A stretch of 64,000 nt of DNA. Source: Struthio camelus (Eukaryota; Chordata; Aves; Struthioniformes; Struthionidae). The notes beneath the pieces are model-generated. The model made no database searches, was not told the origin of the DNA, and saw only the letters and a program-made list of their open reading frames with translations. Made by a program: the position numbers and the translations under genes. The DNA lies in the NCBI RefSeq assembly GCF_040807025.1, contig NC_090952.1, positions 22,937,068-23,001,067 of the forward strand. Reading direction: 5' to 3'. Below are positions 1 to 12,800 of the stretch, piece after piece (within the stretch, counting starts at the first letter, position 1; the number at the start of each line of letters is the position of its first letter).

Positions 1-3000
1 GGCTCAAACCAAAACAAATAATCTTGTATAATACATATTCAAGTTGTGGATTTTCTTGCCATAGGTCGCTGTAGATACTAAAAATGTACACTGGTTTAGA
101 GGATTGCACGAATTCATGAACAAAGAAATCCAAAGGCTATTAATTACAGAGATATTATTTCAAGTGCTCAGAATACCTTGAGCTGCAGCTGCTGGGAAGC
201 TGGGAGAAAGTACCTCTACATACCTGCCCCTGTTCTCATACCTGCCCCGGGGCATACTGCAGTTTGACAGGGTGTTGGGGTAGCAGACCTGGATCTGGCT
301 TGGCATAGCCTTCCTTGGTTTCTTACTAATCCAGTTCTGCAGTCATCCAACCCAACAGTATGGGGGGTGGGGGGGAACAACTTCTGAAGGCACTTTGGCC
401 ATATGTGAAGTCCTATGGCTTGACTTACCACAGTACAGAGGAAGAGGATGGAAACGAGGAAAGATAAAAACGAGGAAGATGAGGAAGCGACATGAAGAGA
501 ATAGCCTATATCAGCTTTTTTTTGTTTTTAAGCTGAAGAATGAGTCTGTGGTTTTCCCCCAATAGTCACTATTATACAATTGCAAAAGATGTTGTCCGTT
601 GCATTTATTTGAATTTCCTTAAGAACTTGGTACTCAAGGAGACGATAGCTTTCATAAAAATAATTAAGTCTTAAGCCTCTCTAAGGAGAGTGACACATTG
701 TTCCACATGCTTTTACCTGTGGGTAAATTGTGACACAAATGTTAAGCCTGACCAGCTAAAAAAGGAAGGTGTCAGTTTTGGCTGAAGTAGCTCTCAAAGA
801 CACAGCCGTGTGACAGCCTTTACCAGCTACACTAGCCTCTTGCAAGATCGTGCATTCAGCACCATCAGATCTACACGCATAGTTTTCTGTTTGTACAGCC
901 CATGTTCAATATCAGCTCCAACTTTTTTCACTCACTCCTCTTTCTTTGTGAGGTTCTCTATTAAGCATTTGCCTTTTCTTCATTCATTACATTTTCTGTC
1001 CTTCAGAGCACATCTGCACATTTGGTAATTGAGAAACCTATCTTTGGATGCTGATTATCTATATGTCACTTCTCATGTCCTTCGTGCTGCCATGTATATT
1101 TGGGGCTAAAGGCTTTTTGACAGCCTACTATTATGCACCACAGATTATCCTTTCCCTCTGAGTTTGCAGTTATCTCTGAAACAGTAGGAGACAGCAGATT
1201 TACTGCTGTCGATAGAAGATCAGACACCAACCACAGAAGGAATTTAATTCCTCTGTAGGCTTGGCAACACTAAGTCTTTACAGTTTACGGTCAATTCTCC
1301 CTCCTTCCTACTGTGTCCGATACTCCAATATCAGCATTGTTACTCTTAGCCTCACCCTCATGTTTTTTTCCTGATAATGGTTCTCAGCACCTGCTTTCTA
1401 GTTTGTATAATACAGCCCACTTTGAGCCTTTTAAGCCTTTGAAAAGTGTTTCTTCCTAATGCTTAACAGATGAGGTATCTTTAAAATCTATCTGCTGTTC
1501 TTCAACAAAATTGCAATATCATAAGGTAAAAATTGCAACTTTAACATGAGAATTACAGCACACTTTTCTGATCACGCTATAACTTAATACAGGAATATAC
1601 TCTAAAACCACAGTGTTTTCCTCCAATCCTTGTCACTTTGAATCTTTCTGACACAGCAGCTTTCTATTACATGGCCTCATTCATGGCAGAATCTGCAGAC
1701 TTCAGGCTCTGAATGGGCGTTTCATCTACAAACAGATTTTCACAGGTTTCAGTAACACTGATTTTCAGCATCCCTCCTAAAAAGAGCCTGTTCAGTACAG
1801 CCTCATGTAGTCACTGCCATCTCTGTCAGAAGAGTTTCCTTCTGTTTTTACTTTGGCAGTGTTTTATTCACACATCTGCAAGTTAGGGTTTACCAGTACG
1901 GTAATGCCTTCTTCCCTCCCAAAAACAAATGTGTCCTACAAATTCTGGATGTGGACAGCTCTACGGACTAGAAACTTTGAAAAAGGGCACCAAACTAAGA
2001 ATCCCATTATGTGGCCGAAGTACCCCTCCTAATAGTATATTCTGCACTAAAAAGATCAGAATGGTTTGAAAGATGCTGGCAGAGTCACAGCCAGGTTGAA
2101 AATCCACCTCGGGGGCGGAAGAGGGAATACAGCGCCTGGCTCCACTGAAATTCAGTGTTTTTTCCACCTCAGATCTGCAGGCGGATTGGGATTCCACGAA
2201 CTGCTTCCAAGAGGTCCACAAAAGGTAATTCAGTCAAAAAGCAGGAGTTTCCTGTGCAGGAGTACATATCCCAATCTGAAAGGGATCTGCAAATGAGTAA
2301 GGATTGGGAAAGGAGAAGAATAAGTCTGACCTAATTTAGCTCCTTTGAAAATCCTAGCCAGAATAAGTTTTCTGCATTTTAGATCAATTTGCAAATTTGC
2401 CATTTGTTCCAAATCTCCTATTCCAAACTTTAGCACTTCATGCAGAAAAGCATCAGCACACTGAATATTAAGCCAGTGCTGACTCATACTGCAGGTTCTC
2501 AGATTCCTCATTTAACTACTCTAAGGCCAGTTTTAAATTGCAGATAAGAATATTATCACAGTTTCCCTCAACTGTAACTTTACCCATTAAAATTGCCATT
2601 GCTAGTTGCACTATTTAAAATACTGCTTTGTCATCTGAAATGGCAAGGTTTTCAAAGTGTGTTTTCTTGAAGAGCATACTCAGCTCTTGAGCCCTTTTCC
2701 TTACCAAATTTAAGAATCATCTACCTCCTTAGAACAGCAGGACTGTTTAGATAAGTTGTAACCACCCAAGGATCCTTCTCATGACATTTGTTTCTTTCAG
2801 CATTCAAACTGAAACCAAAGTCTTGAGGCACAATCAGCAAGGAGCCTACCTCTCTGCCTTACTGCTTCACAGTAGTGAACACAGACAGAAAACAGACATT
2901 CACCAGACCTTTTTTAAAAATCCATTAAACAAATTCTAACAGTAAGTGCTTTCAAGAAACATTGGTTCAAAGAATTGAACTCTAAAATTATTTTGATAGT

Positions 3001-6000
3001 CTACACCTCATTCCATTATAAGGTTTTTACAGCTTTAATAAGCACATCTCTATCAAACAACACAGCACCAAGACAGCAAGTCTGACAGCAATTGCCCTAA
3101 AGAGGCTGTAAAATCTGATGAGATTTTTTTTTTTTTTAAATCCAACATTATGAATGAATTTTTAGGCTAATGTTTACTTTAATGGATCCTAACCACCATA
3201 CAGCTTAGGTTGTATGAAAGAGCATTTGAAGGACATGCATTTAAGAATTTGCTGGGGGGAGGGCAGCAAATCTTTACTTTTCCCAACTGAGTGATATTTT
3301 AAGATTCTGCCTTTTTAAATAACCCCTAGTAGTCTAGGAAACTGATGTCATCATAGTGCACTGCCACCCACTGTATATCAATCCTCATTCTAGAGGGGCA
3401 CATCTAAAAAATCATTTTTGTGGGAGCTGTTATAAAAAAAAAAAAAAAAAGAACCTGGCAGTCAAGGTGTCTTGAGTAATTTCTCTAGTCAAGAAGCAAA
3501 ATACATCCAACATATCCCTTTATCCTTCTTAGGGAGACACTGATATCTCAATTGTTTCTTGATCTTTTGTCCTCCAGTTCCTGTATTGTTGAATACTCTG
3601 CTCTGTAACCTATACCACCACTCAGCAACAGTTTTCTAGTATACAGAAAGAAGATCGCAGGCTAGCATCTAACTGGGTAAAAAAAGTTACTACTAAACTA
3701 GTTTAATTTGAATTCAGTATTAAAAACAAGATTATCACAGAGTAATACCAAAATACTTTAAGCAGACTGTTCTATTCTACTCATGTCTTCTAGCTTGATT
3801 GTTTAATGAAGGAAAAAAAGAATTCAAAGCACGAACAGATTGTAAGAAAGCAAACAGAAAAGCACTCTGCGCTTGGCTGATACTTCTTATGTGCCTTAAA
3901 AGCTCTCTGTATCATACTGCTTTCAATCACTGCACAGTGGTGGGTGCTTCAGAATCTCAGATTCTAAACACAATCTACCCAGAAGATCAAAACTCAATTT
4001 TGAAAATGGCATTATCTCACGAGTGAAAGTGATGTTCAAAAATAGAGGTCACTGTAAAGCACCATGCTTTGATGACATTCAGCATTTTTTTTTATCCTCT
4101 AGCATGAAATGCGTGTAATCATGTAACTATCCCTGTTCAACCAGACTGAGTACTTTTTGAAAAAATAACTACACTTTGTACATTAAAATCGTCTCATTTG
4201 AGCACGCATGCTAATTGTTAAATTTCACCAGTCAGATTATATTATTGTCACTGTTGCCATGAAAGCATTCAGTTCCTATTTAGTTATTCGTTATGATCTC
4301 TTTTGTAATATCCACAGTAACACAACATGCTGCTGTGTAGGAGGTATTAATGCTGCCCTTTATATTTCTGTCACAGTTGCTGAGACCTAATATGCAAGAA
4401 CACTGAAAAACAAAATACCTACTGCTAACTTAACTGGAACAGATCAAGGTCCCAGTTTTGGGAGCATACATACATACAGGAAGAAAGCTATTACCGCAGG
4501 CAGTATGTAGAGTTATGTTTAAGTAAACTCCCTCACCTCCACAAACTTGGGAAGGACTGAACCTTTACTTTTCAAAGTAAGTGCTTTTTCAAAGTAAGTG
4601 CTTTACTTTTCAAAGTAAGGAATATTCTACAATACAAAGCAGAAAACATCTAACTTTGCTTGAATCGTCTAGCTATAGTAGCTCACATCTCAGCACCAAC
4701 TGTCAAACTAAACAGGGGGATGAAATTTATCACAGCATTCCACATCAGCAAGGTTTATTATATAATGCACACAGCTAATCACTGGAAAGACAGAAGGTAT
4801 TTGATTCAACTAAAAAAATAAATAAAATGACCACATAGCAGCTTTCTTCACGAACTGTAAATATGTAAGTAAAGCATAACCAACATGAATGTACTTCTAT
4901 TAAAAAAGCCTGAAAAAGTAAGTGGCACAGTTTATTATTGTACTTTTCGGGCCTCGCGAACCTCCACATCAAGAACTCCAGCATCAGCACATCTGAAGCT
5001 TTTAATATCATTCCAGCAGCTGCCATGACAACTTCAATTATTGTTTTATACATGAAAAGGATATTTTTAATTCTACCAATTTGCATCTTGTAAGTGAAAT
5101 TGGAACTGGCAGAACAGCAGCTGGCCTATGCTAAAACCCAGACAAGCATTAACATATCACTGTAGTTTAAAAACAATTAAATATTCTTTACTGCAGATTT
5201 AATATATATAAAAATTATAAAAATTAACATAGTAAATATCAATATATACATAATAGAGGACATCTGGAGCTTATCTGTTTTGCCAGGATTAAAGTGCACA
5301 TTTAACTGGCAATATGCCAAATTCTATTTTTGCCTTCTAGTAACTAAGAATTAGAAGAACTAAACCTTTCCTGTTTTTCGTATTTTAAAGACAGTGAAAA
5401 CTACCAAACACGTATTTTAAAAAATTTTTTGATATACACACAAACACAAGTCTAAATAACAAACAAGAATAAAAATCTAGCAACAAATCCTAGTTACTGT
5501 TATTAAATATAAACTTTACAGTATATTTGCTTTGCTCAAACACATGCAGTAATAGTCTTCAGTATTTTAGTATGAACAACGCTTTTTTTTGTCACGCGTT
5601 CATTCAATTTTAGAGGCAAAAAGATGAAAGAGGTCCTTCTCACTGCTGAACTGGAAAGCTTTATAAGTCTGATGCTAGTATCTTTGTTTTTATTAGTTAT
5701 TTTAACCCCCTTGTTGCAGTTAAAGGCTAGCTAAATGATGCATTCCATGAAGCCAACACAAAATATTTACAGCAAGTTTCAAAAAGCAGGTAGAAGATAT
5801 TCAGAAGCAACATCCTGAACCATTATGCCATCCACACAGAGATCCTTCATTACAGATCTTAGGAACAAATGCAAAGGTTGGTTTTATGAATAACTTACTG
5901 TATATGTACTAGGCATTTCCACCACTTTAATACATGAAGTCAGATCTGCTATATATCATTCCATTTAGCATCTTGAAAGTACTAAAACTACATATACAGC

Positions 6001-6803
6001 CTTGGCACAATGAACAGCAACATGAGATGCTCCTGGCTATGCATAAGGCTTCTAATTTCACCTTATACATGGTAAATCTGATACAGGTGTCCCACATTCC
6101 ACCTCAAAATTATAGTTTGAGTCGAATGCTTATGAATATTGGACAAATTATGCAGAAGAGGCATAGTCTGCTTGAGTAACATCAGAAGTCAGTTTGAAAT
6201 ATGACTTTCCATTTTTGGTAGTTCAACTTCTAAGACATTCCTACAGTTAAGGTACGTTCCTGTCATTAAGTGGTACCACAATTCAGCAGGTAAAGACCAA
6301 CTCTCTCTAACAGTGCTAGATTTCACTATTGTGAAGAGGCATATCTTTCAAGTACCATCCTGCTTCACTCGGTAATGAGTGATAGTTGAAAACATCTTTT
6401 ATTCCCCATATGCCAAGTACAATGTCTCTAACTATAGAGCTTCTAGAACTGATTATGAAATCCAGAATAAAGTAAAGAACCCCTGCTATCAAAGTGAACA
6501 AGGTGGGAATTTTGAAAATATCATGGTTTGAACTCACTGCTATTATAATATGCAATAGAGGAAAATTAATTACATTATAAAAGTAATTTCAGGTTAGACA
6601 AAAAACCTCAAAAAATATCTTGCTGTGATGCGTGGTTTCACAAATCACAAAAATAACTGTCAGGAGACTGATAAGTGATATTTAATATTTCAGATGTTTT
6701 AAATTTCACCTAACATTTGTTATTTCACTCCAGCTACAAAATACGCAAAAGCAGAAGTCAAATACTGAAACCCCTGCATTTTCACAGCAACTGCTTTACT
6801 TAC
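1..6803. other. Noncoding stretch downstream of the last located TM9SF2-like exon
   Basis: No exon is supported on either strand. Open frames here are short and lack family resemblance. By position, the stretch should hold the final intron, the terminal exon and the 3' UTR of the minus-strand TM9SF2-like gene, or at least part of that intron. I searched the minus strand for the expected phase-1 acceptor followed by the conserved hydrophobic C-terminus and found no convincing match. The DNA is AT-rich, with poly-A and poly-T runs near 3127 and 3434. A small local triplication lies at 4563-4619. Confidence 0.5.
4563..4619. repeat. Local tandem repeat, three imperfect copies
   Basis: The motif TTCAAAGTAAGTGCTTT recurs three times with small length differences; the last copy diverges after TTCAAAGTAAG. 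It looks like replication slippage. No function is evident. Confidence 0.7.
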
Positions 6804-9800
6804 CTGTGAAAAGGAAGAAAATCAAGACCATGATCAATGTATAACCAAAGTATAAAATGGTGCTAGCAGTGCCCGTTATCTGGAGTTTAGAGAAGAAGTA
6901 ATGAACTGCATAGATAAAGAGATATACAGCTGTAAAGCTGCTCGTTAAGAATGATCTCCACCACCAATGATAATCCTGAAAGAAATAATAAACCATTCAG
7001 TAAAAGACCCCATAAAGAAAATAAAAGATAAATCATGTTTTGCCTCCCTCCTCTCCTGCAGCATCCAAACAACAACATTAAACAAAGAACAAGAAATCAA
7101 AAAACAAACCCCCCAAAAGTCAACTTGAAACATCTTCCCCCTTTCACATGCATGGTTTTCTATGACCATGCCAAATAATAGCATCAAGCAAAGTCTGAAG
7201 TTTTGCACAAAGCAAGCCTTTGTAGCAGTTTCCTCACTCGGGCTACTTAACGAACAGAAACAGTACCACCACGAGGTTAATGCTGATGTCCAATTACCTC
7301 TAGAAACATACTAAGAGTTTATACAGTTAGCTATAGTACTAGTGGGAAAAACTATAAGAACTTTTTAAAGTAAAAGGTATGTTTCAGAAGAGCAGCTAGC
7401 GTAAAGCATGTCGAGGGTGTAAACAACTGATGTATAGATACTGACAAAATAACCAATTTACGGTGCCCAGCATAGCACAGAAGTTCTTGTGAATACTTCA
7501 ATTACTTTCACCCCTAACATCTTACAGCTAAAAGTGGTAATTTTGTCAAAACTGTGTGTTTTACCTCTGCACACAAATGGAAGTAGCACAGCAAAACTGT
7601 AGCTTCAGAACAGGTAATTAGAAGAATTATAAAAACTAGGAAGAGGAAACCAAACATGTAGTACATCTGATGAGACCTAAAATAAAAAAACAACAGTATC
7701 ATTTTTGGCTGAAGTTCTCCGAGTTAGTTTACAGTTTTACATGGCCAAAAGTTAAGCTAATTTAAAAAAAGAGAGAAAGAGAGGCTGGCATGTGGGGGTG
7801 GGGGGACAGCTTTTCTTTTTAATACCACTTCTGGCAGATTCTGAAAAATTTTTTATTCTTGTCTGCATTTACTTTGTAAACATGCATCCACAGAATAACG
7901 CTAGAAGTCCTCAACTGTACTTCTCAGGAAATAAGCTTCTATGAGGTTTTCATGGAGAACAGCTATGGACAGTTTCCATCAGAGATGCTTCTACCATTTC
8001 AAGTCTTACTGTGGAAAGGACCTTAAGTTTCCCTGACTCTTGCATCACCTATACTCCTTCCCTAGTTACAACATACGCTTCCTTTCTACTAGAGCAGCTA
8101 AATTTTCCAGGTGTCTTTGCAGCACCTCACTACATCCAGTCAGGTGCTTCTCCACTCCAACTCTATCCACAGGTCAAGTCTTATTCCAGTCCAAAGGTTA
8201 ACCAAATACTCACAAAAATAACTAAATACAAACATTTCCCTTGAATTTATTTTTAATCTAGTTGCTCTCAGACGAGAGAAGCAACCAGGGCAATTTTACT
8301 GACTGATGAAGGTAACAATTACAGCAACATAAGACTTGCCAGAAGGAGCATAAGTTGCACATTCCCTCCTTGCTAGCCATCTGCAGGAGAAGTCATGAGA
8401 AATAGTTCAGGAATTCAATACTTTCAACTACAAAAGTCCACAGTGTACCTCTTTGTCAGCTGATTATGTTTTCTAGCATAGTTATATACACAGTTACTAT
8501 TTTACTTTGAGACTAAGGCAAAAAGGCTAAAAATTTTTGTATTTAAAAATTTATTCAGAAAATTGTTCTGTTAGCAATTTCAACATAGACAAAACATACC
8601 TCGTCAAAAGAACTGGCACGTTAAGAAAATATTACATATTTCATATTTACATTGTGAAAATTATGAAAGATTGCATTCATTTAATTCTGAAAGTATATGC
8701 TTGACTAGGCTTTGACAAGACTGACGAGTGATATGGGTGTTTTGGGGTTTGTTTTGTTTTTGTTTTTTGTTTTTTTGTTTTGCACAACATAGAATCCCAA
8801 AACCTTGACCTGATTTAACAGCTGAAGCAGCTATATCATATTAGTTTCATAAATCATAATATAGTTCCATAACAGATTAGGTTTCACCTAAGCACAACAG
8901 CATGTTTGTGCTGTTCAGAGCCTGAAAGATAAAACAAGACAACAGCATTCTAATTTCACACTTCACAGCTGTCAATAGGAAAAACTAGATTTATATTTTC
9001 TAAGCATAGGAATACACACACAGATTCTGGAGACTTCACAAAAGTCTGCAACAAGATCAAAAATTTTAAGAATTGGTTTATATCTCATATTCATTGTTTT
9101 GGGATGTCCAAGCTCACTGTGTGTTTATCATCAAATCAGCCTAATTAGAACAAAAACAGTGATACTCACCAGATGCTATTCAGAATGAAAAAAAGCTGAA
9201 TAAAAATACAGCCAAAGGGCAAGATGCCACCCATTATGATGCCAGGCAATGGCTTCGTGAAAAAGGACTGTTCCGGAATCTGGCGAGGAATCTGGTTTGT
9301 ACGAACTGGATGTTCAATAGGCTTTGAAAGAAATTAATATGATTAAAAGAGAAATTATTTCATCATAAATTACTTTCCCCAGGTATTAAGTACCTAAGCC
9401 TAACTCTCCTGTTATTTTCATCCATAAACCATCACAAGGAAAAAAAATTATCAAGCCAAAGAACTGCAAACCTGCTATCCATCATTAGGAAAAAAATACA
9501 TATTTTTGACCCTCCAACTATTGGTCATTAAGCAAATCAGAACACGAAGGAAAAATCTGTTCCATCCATACTGTGTTTTTTTTTCTTCTTCTTTTTCTTA
9601 ATTGTCTGGCTTTACCTCAAACTACTGAAGTACAAATAGAGCAAGCAAGATTGCTAGAAGACTATCAAATTCTTATTCTGAATGCATGTTCAGAACAGGG
9701 TTTAGTATGACATTATGAGACTATACTCAGTTTCAGTTTAAAAATCATGAGAAACTGAAACATCATTTTACAATCATAGGGTCATAGACATTTCAACGAA

Positions 9801-12800
9801 ACCAATACTTGTAGGCTTAGAGATTCAATGTCTCAACTGCAGAGGAGAAGTATATTTCAAAATTGTATTCAAAGAGCCCTACCTTCTCTTTGAAGCCAAA
9901 ATATGCACCGACAAAGGTTAAAGGGACTGAAATTCCAAACCACATGGCTAGGATAGCAACCAAAGTGCCAAAAGGGATGGCAGCTGAGGATCCTTTCACC
10001 CACAGAATAAGATTCATAACAAAGAAGTCAGCAAAGACAATCCTGAAAAGAGATCAGAAAAGATATTGGAATATTCAGAAAAAAAATAAAATTTAGTATT
10101 AAAAACATGAATCTGTAAAGAATCTGTATCAGAAAAACGTAGCTTCTCGTCCTCTTTCATTCTGTAATAGTCCTGGACAGTCTCAGCAGTAACTCACTAG
10201 GCGAAGGTCTCATCATGCAGTTAGTGTAGAAATGCTTGCTAAACCCAATGCCTCTAAATTCAAGTATCGGTGGTAAAGCCACTATTTAGATAAAGACTCT
10301 ACACGTAAAACCAAAAAAGTAACAGAAAAAAATTATACTCTAAAAATGTATATAAAGTGTGCTAAAAACTCCTCTTATCTGAATCACCTTTCCCATCATG
10401 GACAGTCATTTAATTCCTTCACATAGCTGCTTTCTAATCAGAACGTTCTTTCTGCAAAATACATTCAGTCATAGCAAAATCTAGTATTTAGCAGTCCACA
10501 AACCAGTCTTGCAATAAACATATACCATGCTATGGTTTGTGTCATAGCAGCATGGCTCCAGAGGGATGGACTAAAGAAAGCTCTTCCATACGAGAAGAAT
10601 CTTTGTATTAACATTTCATGTAATTACACAGTTACACAGTCCACACCTTCGGAAGATTCAAATAAAGACGGCATGAGTTTCAGCAGGAACTGATTCAGTT
10701 AGTAAGCCTGTAAGCGCCTGGTGGAGCTGAACCTAAGCTATTTTTAGGACAGTATTTACTGGCTTCAGTCAGCAAGAAGCCTTCCACTTCCTCAAAATGC
10801 ATGAGAGGCACAAGCTACCCAGCAATTCTTAATCTCTCAAGAGTAGCGTTGTAAACCCGAGTTCTTCTCTTCTCTAATAACGTGCACGCGCCCTTCAAAC
10901 TGAATCCACATCCAGCTCCACTCACCATTCGAGCACGTAAAGCTTCTAAAAATTATTCAAGATACATATATGTATCTAAAAACTTCAAGATTTATCAGAC
11001 AGTTATGGCATGTCTCCAGCCCAATTCTGCCTTCCTCAGCTAAGTGCACCTGCTTGGTTTTCTAAACATCCTGGGAAATACTAGAAAACAGCTCCAAAAA
11101 ATACGATGAAGATTTCAAACATCCCATTCTGAAAACAAAGCACAACGCACTGCAAGGGAGCCCCGCGTAAAAATCTGCTTGAATTTCCATTACTCATGCA
11201 TTCAAAGATGCAACAGAAAAGAGTCAGTCTCAGGAAAGGTCTCTACCCACCCTCATCATTCTCCGGGTTTTGTTTTTGTTTTTTTAGAAAAGCATTCCTG
11301 AGGCAGAACTTACACTGCCTGCAAGAGCCCACACATACTCTTATTATATTTAATTAAGAAAATAAATAAAGGTGGGGAGATCAGAGCAACAGGCAGGCTC
11401 CTTTTCTCCTTAGAGAGGCCTAACACCTGCCAAAACTATTTCAGGGAATAAACTTCTAAAATAAACACACCCAAGCTATTTCTCACGTAAGCATCTTGAG
11501 TTGACTTTTATTTTTTCAAACAATTTTAAAAGTCTTGCTAATCTTTATAATCTGCCCATGCTTATAACACAGACCTCAATTACCCCCCTCCAAAGTTAGG
11601 AAAAAACAACGTTCCACATATGAACTCCCATCAGTCTACTGAGACCATAACTGCCTTTGGCTGTTTATGATATTATGCAAATTCACTGAACTAGCATCGT
11701 GTAATCAAGACATCTGTTCCTATTTTACCATCCCCAATCTCTTTACTCCCTCTGTGAAACTAAATTTCTTTGGGAGTTTAAATGATCAACACGATATTTT
11801 GTCCACAGATAAGTATTTTCTTCCCTTCAAGAAAGTGTCTAAGTGACAGCAGGGAGACTGGAGTACATTTTGCTTAGAAATAAGATTTCCACACAGAAAT
11901 ACAATACTCAACTGTTATCAAATACATTACCTTTCATTTGATCAAATTCTATTTTACTGAAAACTAGGTCATGTTTTATCCATTCTACTTTTTGGCAGAA
12001 ATACCTTAAGAAGTGATTTATAATCTTTTCTGCAACCTTTGCCAAGGACATATGTCAAGGGATAGCTTCACATACCCAAGGTTACAACCTAGAAATATGG
12101 AAGGTTTGCAGAAGAAATTAGCTTCTTTCCCCGTTTCCACACTGACCTCATTCTCATGAAAGGTTATGAGAGCTATGAGAGAATGAAAGGTAGGAGAGCT
12201 ATCAACCTTTCCCAAGCACAAGTGTTGGCTGTAAACTCTATGATAAACACTATACCAATCTCAGAAACAGGACACTGCCTACATTTACAAAAAGTTGCAA
12301 CCAGCTTAAGAGAATCTCTGCATTATTCTCACCTGGAAGCATACTAAGCTTCTCCAAATTATTACCTGGTTTGGATTAAGATTTATTATCTATTAAAAAT
12401 AGAGCTATATTGTTGAAGATAAGCCTTCCTAAGCAACATTTTGCAACAGGTCACTAACAAGAATTCCAAGATCACCAAAAGCAGCACATCACACTCAGAA
12501 GTTATTTCTGTACCGATAACTTATGGGTTACGATAAGATGCTCCATGCAGCTCACCATCTCTATATCCTGACTTTGCCACTGAAGTAGGCCTCATAAGCT
12601 AGATGTCTTTAAGCTCTGAAAACTAAACGTTATAGAAATCCAGAAAAAAGTTTATGGAAGTGGCCCAAAACTGGACTCAAAGCACTGAAAGGACCAGGCT
12701 GCTGTGGTCTACTTCTTTTGGCCTTCAAGCATACAGGGAAAATGACCTTTCCAAAGAGCAGCTGTCTGCATTAGAGGACTTTAAGTTACCTTTAACACAA

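Noticed and set aside
4775-5086. Minus-strand 103-codon frame with QIG...F...K...VV resembling the TM9SF2 tail
   Set aside because: The only nearby acceptor would join in the wrong phase and hit a stop; matches are too few.
6453-6483. Minus-strand GFFTLFWIS-stop, resembling the missing TM9SF2 C-terminal exon
   Set aside because: The nearby AG acceptors give the wrong phase for exon 16 (phase 1), the frame stops after nine residues, and the resemblance is a handful of aromatic positions.
9765-9792. AATCATAGGGTCATAGA, recalling the 3' end of an avian CR1 element
   Set aside because: The octamer repeats do not match well and no CR1 body sequence flanks them.
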